Positions 8,076 through 14,388 of a DNA stretch of 14,388 bases are shown one piece after another. The notes below the pieces were generated by a model that made no database searches, had not been told where the DNA came from, and saw only the letters and a list, made by a program, of their open reading frames with translations. The DNA lies in NCBI RefSeq assembly GCF_000003605.2, contig NW_003124914.1, forward strand, positions 99,206-113,593. The letters are read 5' to 3'. How positions within the stretch are numbered: the stretch's first letter is position 1; each line of letters begins with the position of its first letter. This stretch comes from Saccoglossus kowalevskii (Eukaryota > Hemichordata > Enteropneusta > Harrimaniidae). The position numbers were made by a program, and so were the translations under genes.

Positions 8076-11000
8076 CTGTGAATGTTAAGTTCTTTTTCAC
8101 CAAAGACAGGAAATTAAACTTTTTATTATTATTTCTTCTGTACAATTATATTTTATAATGTTATATTAAAAGAACAGTTTTGTTGTAATTGTAGATTTGC
8201 ATTCTGTTACCATGGATACCAAAATAATGTGATCATACAAACCATTCTTTGCAGGACAATATCTCTTGAAACATTCGTAGTAGGGTTTGTTTTGACTGCA
8301 GCACTTTCAATCCCAACAGCCAAGCACCACAATTTGTTTTCCAATACCCCAATACCGGTAAATAGAAATTCAATTTAATATGGCTGATATCATGAAAAGT
8401 TGTCATCTATATTCTAATCATAACTGGTAACTGTTCACTGATATTTCTGAATCGTCTTGCAGATGGTGCTCTGTGGACATTTTGTGGGCAATGTTTCTCA
8501 GATTTGAAGCAAGGGAATTGCATGAAATATTAAAATTGCATATTTTTTTTAATCCTGAGTATACAATTTAATTTTGAAATTCAACATCCCGTCAAATATA
8601 GAGGGATTTTGGAACACTGCTAAGAAATCTTTCAAAGCATACTGCAATGTTACAAGGGAAATTGATTTATATGTATACATTTATGTATGTACCATAATTG
8701 CAAGACACAAAATCTAAAATTAAGATAGCAGCCAGTAATAAGCGTGATTCGTATCAATTACATCACCATCACAAAAAACTTTCTACAATAAAGATAGACT
8801 TAAGGTTTGTTTAAATTGGTGTACCTTGTCTATTAATGCATACTTTCATTAGAGTAGCAAGCTCAAATTGATTGCAATGAGCACATTAGGCACATCTTGA
8901 TGTGTATATATCACTACACAATTCTGGGTTATGACAGCGCATCATAAATAAAGGATACTGATCTTTGCTGTCTTCTGTTTCATCCAGTGTTATTTCTGGT
9001 ATTTCTACCTTGTCGCTTACATCCACTTCAGTAACATCCCTCTTAAGATAAGTAACTTTTTGTTGTCTCTGAGTTTCTGCAAATCCACACTTGTTTCCAG
9101 ATGCCCTATAAACAATAATAAAGTTAGTAAAAGTGATTTTGTGCATCATAAAAATATGTCAATTGCATTGGCAAAAGAGTTGTAGGTCTAAATGGTTTAC
9201 AGCAAGTCTTGGAAGTATTGGGGCAGCCAATTTGCAAAAATGCGGTCAATTATACTAGCGAAATCATTTGGCTGTCAAAGTTTATTTTCTCTCTGATTTG
9301 TAAAATGTAAAATGTGAAAGCATTATATGTTCCCTACTGCGATATAGATTCATCCAGAGTGGACGCAGCCACAAGTCGATGGCAGCAAGATTTGAGCCAG
9401 TGTTCTATACACTGTTATTTACTGTGTAATGATATGACAAATATTTTCAAATAACAAAAAAAGTCAGAAAATATTGTAGCAGTGAACTACGGTCCTGAAG
9501 TCACAGTGACTTTCCCCACAATACTGAAGTCAGTGTAAGTCAAGTTAAGTTAAAATGTCATAACAAATCACCCTTGAATATTTCATAGTAGACATTACCT
9601 TGCTTTTCTGTCATTTTCCAAAGCTTTTTTTATAAGATCTGTTAATTCTGACACTTTGACAATTGCAGTCTGTGTACACCTAATAATCTACAAGTAAAAG
9701 TTTAATAATAATTTACTAATATTACATATGCATGTACAAGTTGTCTTCTGACTCATGGACAATATTACAGTGGTCCTAACATAAGCATCTGTATATGAAG
9801 GTGTGGTTTATAATAGTACAGTGTATACCTGGTCTTTTACAAGCAGCATATCACCACTCATGTGTGCTGTACATAATTCTCTGTGAATATTCATGCTTAG
9901 AATCATGCTACCATCCATAACACACTCTTCCCGTTCAGTTGGGTCTACCAATAAATATTTCCTGAAACAAGAAATCAGAAATGGTTAGTTTCGTATAAAA
10001 ATTGTTCTTCCATTTGTCCTGGCACCATTTTGGCACCATGTGACAGAGTGTGGAGTTTTGACTTTTTTCACCTTCCACAAATACCATATTTGCTCTATTA
10101 ATAAACTATGCAATTAGGTCAAGGAAGCGGTGTATCTGCAAGTCACAATTCAGTGTACAGCAAATAAGATAGGTTGGCTTCAATTCTTGTGTTGCCATAA
10201 CAACTGTTAGTATTGCAGCGATGGATACAAGTAAATGTGGCCACAGTGTGCATCTTCATAACGCGTTGTCTGATTGACAACCCAAATAATCTCAATTTAT
10301 CTAACATAAAATAACATGCATGTACTTGTATTGGAACAGTATTGTTTATACCCACTTTCACAACATGACTATTCCAGTAGTTGAAAACAAGAAAGAAATT
10401 GGAAGGTTTCATCTGCATGTTTACACTGTCAGTGTAAATAAGTTAGGTAGTTGCAAAGTATTGTGGGTAAACTTACCCTTCATCAAAATATGCAAATGTG
10501 ACACTAACAGGAAGATGGTGTACACTGAGTGAAACAGGATCCCGGTCTGCTGCTGAATGCTGTCAAGGTAACATTGTAAACCAAAAAAAAATTTATTCTA
10601 AATAAATTTCAAGCTTTTCACAAGTAAGAGGAAAATCCATTCAAGAGTTCCTTGCAGTTAGAACATCGAAAGCATCTCTGCTAAACAGTGACATTATTTT
10701 ACTACAAATTGTTGAGTTATTCCTATAGCAAAACTCGTCCCAATGATGGTACCACACATGCACATACAGACACAAATAAGACTTGTTTCTGGTCAACTTT
10801 AGTCAGTTCAAAATCAAATAAAAAAAAACAAGTCATTGAAAATGACACAGTCCCCGTTAAATTTTTGAAAGGTCTCTTTGTGCTCATATTAAAGCGGAGG
10901 GGTTGTCACGTGCATGTTCTTGAAACTTGAGTCCCAAGTGGCATATACAACAGATTATTTATTTACATCAAAACACGTGTTGCGTGATGACCTCTCCGGT

Positions 11001-14000
11001 TTAAGACGGCAAAGAAAAACAGATCAAAAGTGAAAGCATGTCCAAGTTATCACATTTTAAACAAACAAGATGGCCGCCAGGTGGCCATATTTGATCAAAT
11101 TGCAAATTGCAAAATCCATTTATGACATGCTAAATATCAATGAAAATGATACATGGGTGACAGAGATATAGTAATATTGCCACAAATAAAAACAGCCGTT
11201 ATTCAGCCATCTTTCAAAAAACAAGATGACTGCCAGTCGGCCATTTTGAATCAAATCGCTAAACCACTGCATGTGCATATGTCCCACATAAAGTACTAGG
11301 CACATGCAAAGAATGAACAGAGTCGGTCCAAAGAATTCTGAGATACGACTCCGGACAGACGCACAGAGGGACGGAGACCGAATTATAAGTCACGTTTTCA
11401 GACGTCGTTCGAACGGGGACTAATAAAAATAAAACAAGTCATTGTTAATGACACAGTCCTCGTCCAAAATTTTGTGATCTGATATATCAATTTGATGCTG
11501 ATGAAGTCAATGAGGTTAGATTGAAACCATTAATAGGAGATGAATTTGTAAAAAATATGATTTAGTGCTTTTACACACGAAAACCACGTGAAATGGGAAA
11601 ATTATGACGCTTAGTGGAGTTACGATAATTTATTAAAGATGGCGGCAAACACGAGGGTTTCGCTGTAGTTTTCTGCGGTTTTCGTCTTGCAATCGACCAA
11701 TTTCAGACCATCGCCCTCAAAATAATTGATGAAATAGTTTCGGGACCCATCAACATTAGAAAGGTAGAAACTTAAAGCTAAAATAATGAAAAAAAACCGG
11801 CTGTTACGATCTGACCTGATTCTAGTTCGGTAAAATAGGGTAACTTGAAAAGGATGGAACTGTAGCTCCATGGTTTCGCGTTAACACCACGACGAACAAA
11901 ATAACCGACAGCGAAGCTACAGAACTGCAGCTAGGTTTCGTTCAACACAATGGCAACAGCAGACTGCAACCTCTGCGGTTGATCCACACAACCACAACTT
12001 TCAGAAAAGATTTCTGCCAGTCACTAAATTCCATGCAAACACGATTTCGTCTGTCCTAAGAGTTCCACAACATCCATAACCACTTTAGTTGAGTCTTTGG
12101 AAAGAATTCAGTCGATTTAACAGGAGAATCGACCTGCCCATACAGACGGAAACAATTTGACTGACCGACACAGAGATGCACAGACTTATTCATAAACAAA
12201 GTTATTCCTACACTATACTATAGATGGCGCTCTCACTATAGACCGCCACAGTAGAGTTTTGGAGGCTAATTTGCATACATTTTGGCAGATCGACTTCTCA
12301 TGAACAAATTACCATCTACACTCATCAAGGCATCCACACACCAAAAATCGAGTCAAACGGTTTGGCGGTTTTTGAGAAGAAGTAGTGCACAGACAGCTAG
12401 ATAGACGCAGGACAGAAACCCATCCCATCGGCTCAGCGGACCTTTGGTCCGTTGAGCCAAAAATGATGATTTATAGTGCTTTTACATAAAAATTGGGCGT
12501 CAGCTAGCAATAGTGAATTGAATCACAAAAATAATGTTGGTGCAGGTGTATCTCTTGGCATACTACCTTCGTACTACCTTGCATTCAAGAGAAAGTAGCA
12601 TGGGTACCATGAAAAACAAAATGGCCGCCAGTCAGACATATTTGTTCGAATCACGAAAAAAATATGACGTGCACCTAGAACCCAATATGTATGATCAACA
12701 TATCAACTTTGATCTAAATTGGCCTAGTCATCTCTGAGAAACAGCTTCGGACATGTAAAAAATTACGATTTAACGCTTTTACAGGAAATGTGGGCGTCTG
12801 CCAGCCATATTGAATTGAATTACAAAAATCATGTTGGTGCAGATGTATCGCTTGATATACTATCTTTGTACAAAATTTGAACAGAAACATTCATTGCATT
12901 CAAGATAAAGTAGCATGGGTACCACGAAAAACAAGATGGCCGCCAGTCATGCATATTTGTTCAAATCACGAAAAAAAAATGATGTGCACCTACAACCAAA
13001 TATGTATGATCATCATTTGATCCAAATCGGCCCAGTCATCTCTGAGAAACTGCTGTGGACACGTTTAGGTATCAGAAATAGCAAATTTTACATCCAAAAT
13101 AAAGTAACTTGACGTGCATATGTAAGACATTATGTATTGTCTTCATGTAAAGTTTGAATGAAATCCGTCAATGGGTGTCCGAGATATAGCTCCGGCCGGA
13201 CGGACAGACGGACGGAACGAACCCAAATTAATAGTCCCCGTTTTCAGACTTCGTCCAAAATAGGACAAATAAAAAAACAGCAAAAAAAACAGAACCGAAA
13301 ATAGACTTACTACTTGTACGTCTTCTCCCACAACACTGACGTCAGGACGGCGAAAATGCGACAGTGCTGTAACTGCTGCCATGGTAACACAATCCATAAT
13401 ATTACCATCATGATTTAATACATGTATATCTATTCTTATTTCCCATACCTGAAATAATCAAAGAACTGATCTCAAAACAAGACTGACTGCAGTTGACTCA
13501 ATACACTACCACAAGATTGTGCTCTCTAAGCAGATAATACACTATTGATACTTGACTTGAGATTAGCTGTGACAATTAGTTTTACTAATTCACTGACACG
13601 TCTTTGATGCAACAGAAAATCACAAATTAATACAGTGATTTTGAAAAAAACATCTTACTATTGTTATTGAAATTCACATACATACAAGGGAAACTGATCA
13701 GAGTCATCCATACACTTATTTACAATTTTTGGCGACTAACCTCCCTAACAGTCAACATGCTGACAATGTGATTTGGGTGGGGGGGGGGGGGTCTAATTTG
13801 ACTCAGGATCCCTACAAAAGCAGTCCTTCTAGAAGGTGCACTGCACAAAAATATGACCAAACTTAATGCTGTTTTTTTTATAAATATAGAATATAAGCAT
13901 GTTGGTAGGATGGATTAACATAACTTACCTTTTCTCCTGCTACAATACACAAGGATTCTGTATCAATAGCTCGGGAATCTCGTACAGTCTTCTCTAAAAA

Positions 14001-14031
14001 ACGGATTATCTCAATTCCAAACTCAGATTGT
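7916..14031 (-). CDS. EXOSC9: EXOSC9 (RRP45) exosome core subunit, C-terminal three quarters, seven exons; 5' part outside window
   Basis: EXOSC9/RRP45 is one of six RNase PH-like subunits of the RNA exosome ring, which threads RNA to the exosome nucleases in nucleus and cytoplasm. In animals it is catalytically inactive and pairs with RRP41. The exons join(14031..13929, 13448..13311, 10559..10477, 9961..9829, 9687..9599, 9105..8959, 8075..7916) total 853 bases: one base finishing an Arg codon, 283 residues and a stop, all in frame. Segments matching human EXOSC9 as I remember it include IDTESLC, VAGEKVW, LNHDGN, HFRRPDVSV, VSLSVHH (human PLSIHH), LLVDP-x-ERE, VMDG, KALEND and GFAE. The C-terminus carries an acidic stretch, VQVGEGG-x-NTW, and a Lys-rich tail (QQKRKKKKKHAAKK), likely a nuclear localisation signal as in the human protein. 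About 95 N-terminal residues are missing beyond the right edge. Confidence 0.95.
8076..8958 (-). other. EXOSC9 last intron
   Basis: An 883-bp intron by the chosen splice sites, with a good branch-point-like ACTTAAC just before the acceptor CATTCACAG. A short minus-strand stretch near 8415-8461 (encoding HLQDDSEISVN) follows a CCACAG but has no fitting donor, so I do not call an exon there. Confidence 0.65.
8959..9105 (-). CDS. EXOSC9: EXOSC9 exon encoding GFAE segment and acidic linker
   Basis: The acceptor is TGTTTATAG before 9105, and the first G completes an Arg codon. Residues ASGNKCGFAETQRQQKVTYL match the human FGFAES region, and the acidic VEIPEITLDETEDSKD follows. I end the exon at TCA|GTATCC because its phase (two bases of a codon) is the only one that fits the next exon's acceptor. 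The donor is weak. If it is not used, the frame runs on to a TAA at 8886-8888 and gives a different C-terminus. AAG|GTAGAA and GAT|GTAAGC inside the exon look like donors, but their phase does not fit. Confidence 0.8.
9106..9598 (-). other. EXOSC9 intron, no gene seen
   Basis: A GT-AG intron of 493 bp (GTAATG ... TTTATAG), AT-rich, without a clear repeat. Confidence 0.8.
9599..9687 (-). CDS. EXOSC9: EXOSC9 exon encoding IIRCTQTAIVKVSELTD...KALEND
   Basis: The acceptor is TTACTTGTAG before 9687 and the donor is GCAAG|GTAATG after 9599. It has 29 codons plus two bases of an Arg codon. RC-x-x-x-A-x-VKV-x-E-T-(D/E)-LI-x-KALEND matches the last helix region of the RNase PH fold. Confidence 0.94.
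9829..9961 (-). CDS. EXOSC9: EXOSC9 exon encoding KYLLVDPTEREECVMDG...
   Basis: The acceptor is TTGTTTCAG before 9961 and the donor is GACCAG|GTATAC after 9829. The first base finishes the Gly codon begun in the previous exon, and 44 codons follow. Human has YLLVDPNEREERVMDG and LLKDQ; here it is YLLVDPTEREECVMDG and LLVKDQ. Confidence 0.96.
9962..10476 (-). other. EXOSC9 intron, no gene seen
   Basis: A GT-AG intron (GTAAGTTTACC ... TTGTTTCAG) of 515 bp. Open frames on both strands here are short and show no family resemblance. Confidence 0.85.
10477..10559 (-). CDS. EXOSC9: EXOSC9 exon encoding DRDPVSLSVHHLPVSVTFAYF
   Basis: The acceptor is CCTTGACAG before 10559 and the donor is GAAGG|GTAAGT after 10477. 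It has 27 codons plus two bases of a Gly codon. Residues DRDPV-x-LS-x-HH-x-P-x-x-V match the start of the second half of the RNase PH fold in human EXOSC9 (RDPVPLSIHHMPICVSF). Confidence 0.95.
10829..11421. mobile_element. Hairpin-ended repeat, copy 1 (AGTCCCCGTT family)
   Basis: The left end has a small hairpin GTCATTGAAAATGAC (10832-10846) and AGTCCCCGTT (10849-10858). The right end has AACGGGGACT (11412-11421), an exact 10-bp inverted match. Inside are two units, each with CAAGATGGCCGCCAG or a close variant (11066, 11222) followed by the shared GAGATAT module (11131-11172, 11306-11350). A GGACAGACGCACAGAGGGAC tract precedes the right end. There is no coding capacity. The family was not identified. 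Confidence 0.75.
11388..11421. repeat. Right terminal hairpin of copy 1
   Basis: AGTCACGTT (11388-11396) and AACGGGGACT (11412-11421) form an imperfect stem around TTCAGACGTCGTTCG. At 13233-13242 the matching left arm is intact (AGTCCCCGTT), which suggests the ancestral stem was 10 bp perfect. Confidence 0.65.
11464..12217. other. Unassigned DNA within copy 2
   Basis: Less AT-rich than its surroundings. The stretch 11549-11580 (GATTTAGTGCTTTTACAC) matches the start of the 315-bp units. A 7-bp hairpin GTCGATT/AATCGAC lies at 12111-12132, before a CAGACGG tract. No convincing coding region or Pol III promoter was seen. It may be part of the inserted family whose end is at 12461. Confidence 0.4.
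12218..12461. mobile_element. Inserted repeat of a third family, ending in a 13-bp-stem hairpin
   Basis: It runs from CTATAGATGGCGCTCTCA through the shared module (CGAGTCAAACGG, then GGTTTTTGAGAAG, near 12350-12380), an ACAGACAG...GACGCAGGACAG tract, and the hairpin at 12430-12458. The left boundary is uncertain. It interrupts the sequence shared by 11549-11580 and 12463-12490. Confidence 0.6.
12430..12458. repeat. Terminal hairpin GGCTCAGCGGACC / GGTCCGTTGAGCC
   Basis: Thirteen-base arms around a TTT loop, with twelve Watson-Crick pairs and one G-T pair. It is the strongest local hairpin I see in the window and ends the inserted repeat. Confidence 0.9.
12463..13075. repeat. Tandem dimer of about 315 bp
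   Basis: Unit 1 is about 12463-12775 and unit 2 about 12776-13075. In both, a GATTTA..GCTTTTACA start is followed by TTGCATTCAAGA, AAAGTAGCATGGGTACCA (315 bp apart), CAAGATGGCCGCCAG or a variant (12617, 12932), GTGCACCTA, and the module with ATCTCTGAGAAAC. One frame is open in both units (67 and 65 residues), but the similarity reflects the DNA duplication and no protein family is recognisable. Confidence 0.8.
13311..13448 (-). CDS. EXOSC9: EXOSC9 exon encoding VWEIRIDIHVLNHDGN...HFRRPDVSV
   Basis: The acceptor is TTTCAG before 13448 and the donor is CAAGTA|GTAAGT after 13311. It has exactly 46 codons, phase 0 at both ends. It encodes VWEIRIDIHVLNHDGN and TALSHFRRPDVSVVGEDVQV. The human counterpart is VWQIRVDLHLLNHDGN...ALCHFRRPDVSVQGDEV, which makes this the best-conserved exon in the window. 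Confidence 0.97.
13449..13928 (-). other. EXOSC9 intron with poly-G run
   Basis: A GT-AG intron of 480 bp. It contains a run of 13 G on the plus strand (13779-13791) and no other clear repeat or gene. Confidence 0.85.
13779..13791. repeat. Poly-G run (13 bases)
   Basis: An uninterrupted run of 13 G on the plus strand. It is the same length as the C run at 4369-4381, and its true length is uncertain. Confidence 0.9.
13929..14031 (-). CDS. EXOSC9: EXOSC9 exon (first in window)
   Basis: The acceptor is TTTGCTCAG before 14031 and the donor is GAAAAG|GTAAGT after 13929. It encodes (R)QSEFGIEIIRFLEK, then TVRDSRAIDTESLCIVAGEK. Human has QSDLL...IDTESLCVVAGEK. This is part of the RNase PH-like core. 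The exon ends in phase 0. Confidence 0.95.
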
Positions 14032-14156
14032 CTGAGCAAAAAATCAAATAAATCAAATAATTACATATAGACTATGCAAGAGTTCTCAAGTATAAGGAAT
14101 ATAATATATAAACCTTGAACATGAACAGATACAATGTATGTATAACTGCATTCACT
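14032..14156 (-). other. EXOSC9 intron (partial), non-repeat part
   Basis: AT-rich sequence upstream of the first EXOSC9 exon in the window. The preceding exon (human VLGQVSCELV region) is not seen before the right edge. Confidence 0.8.
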
Positions 14157-14388
14157 AAAACAAAATGACCACCAGTCAGCCATTTTAAGTCTGATTAGAC
14201 AAACAAAGTGACATGTAATAAGGTCCCATAAAGTTCAATGTGTATAAACAAGATCGAGACGCTGAATTGCGGAAATGCTTGATTTTGATGAATTTAAAAC
14301 AATCGCAATTCAGCCATTTGCAATCTGTTAATCAAATGAATAACAATGCATATTTGTGACATGACGTATGTCTGATGTATAAGTAGAG
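14157..14388. repeat. Repeat fragment related to the CAAGATGGCCGCCAG family
   Basis: CAAAATGACCACCAGTCAGC (14161-14180) followed by CATTTTAAGTCTGATT matches the unit start seen at 11222, 12617 and 12932. Downstream similarity is too weak to set a boundary, and it may run past the window edge. Confidence 0.5.

Larger units (their letters stand above)
11434..13272. mobile_element. Hairpin-ended repeat, copy 2, expanded and interrupted
   Basis: It starts with the same ACAAGTCATTGTTAATGACACAGTCC end as copy 1, 13 bases after copy 1 ends. It finishes with a GGACGGACAGACGGACGG tract, AGTCCCCGTT (13233-13242) and TTTCAGACTTCGTCC, the same right-end order as copy 1 but with a decayed outer hairpin arm (13257-13267). 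It holds the tandem dimer at 12463-13075 and an insertion of another family ending at 12461. Whether 11434-13272 was once a single element is inference. Confidence 0.6.
10560..13310 (-). other. EXOSC9 intron (2.75 kb) filled with repeats
   Basis: A GT-AG intron (donor GTAGTAAGT, acceptor ACCTTGACAG). About 2.4 kb is taken up by the repeat copies listed separately. The stretch 10560-10828 next to the acceptor shows no recognisable feature. Confidence 0.9.

Noticed and set aside
8401-8465. Extra EXOSC9 exon on the minus strand (HLQDDSEISVN...)
   Set aside because: It has an acceptor-like CCACAG but no donor of fitting phase, and the flanking exons already join in frame without it.
11870-12000. 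tRNA-derived SINE, from GTAGCTCCATGG and GGTTGATCC
   Set aside because: The two words resemble Pol III boxes only loosely, no cloverleaf can be drawn, and no tail repeat follows.
12534-13112. Two similar open frames (67 and 65 residues, sharing KNKMAAS and SRKK) as a duplicated small gene
   Set aside because: The similarity comes from the 315-bp tandem DNA repeat in an intron. The frames diverge at their ends and no family is recognisable.
4369-13791. The 13-C run and 13-G run as paired elements
   Set aside because: Equal length on opposite strands is most likely chance or a sequencing limit. The flanking sequences are unrelated.

Overview
This is a window of animal (metazoan) nuclear DNA. 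It is AT-rich, and its genes are split by GT-AG introns and surrounded by mobile-element debris. Two genes are recognisable from protein similarity, both cut by the window edges, and they point towards each other. The plus strand carries the last two coding exons of RAD50 (3301-3429 and 3630-3687), the ATPase of the MRE11-RAD50-NBS1 DNA-break complex. The minus strand carries seven exons (14031 down to 7916, 283 residues plus stop) covering roughly the last three quarters of EXOSC9/RRP45, a core subunit of the RNA exosome. The species cannot be named from the sequence. Clear animal orthologues, short introns and abundant hairpin-ended repeats suggest a marine invertebrate, but that is inference.

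Layout. 1-3300 is a RAD50 intron: a nearly perfect 45-bp tandem array (1-747), unassigned DNA, then a 1.3-kb repeat element ('element A', 1345-2686) made of about nine degenerate units of 100-150 bp. 3301-3687 holds the RAD50 exons, followed by a short 3' UTR with AATAAA at 3915. 3950-7915 is the intergenic space between the convergent genes. It holds a 13-C run, two small palindromic elements flanked by TA (4839-5046, 5274-5406), a hairpin-ended repeat remnant (5820-5853), and a 2.0-kb interval (5880-7881) bounded by a 13-bp perfect inverted repeat and TTAA on both sides. A second copy of element A ('element B', about 6466-7665) lies nested inside that interval. 7916-14031 is EXOSC9. Its 2.75-kb intron (10560-13310) is filled with another repeat family, including two head-to-tail copies, a 315-bp tandem dimer, and an inserted third family ending in a 13-bp-stem hairpin. 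14032-14388 is the next EXOSC9 intron, with one more repeat fragment.

The most notable structure is in the repeats. Families that otherwise differ share one module, of the form AAGTTTSATnAAATC...GGTnnnnGAGATAT, often followed by a GACA/GACGG-rich tract and then a terminal hairpin. In elements A and B the same module has been multiplied into the internal array. I found no sign of a bacterial-type system, CRISPR array, tRNA, rRNA or autonomous transposase gene.
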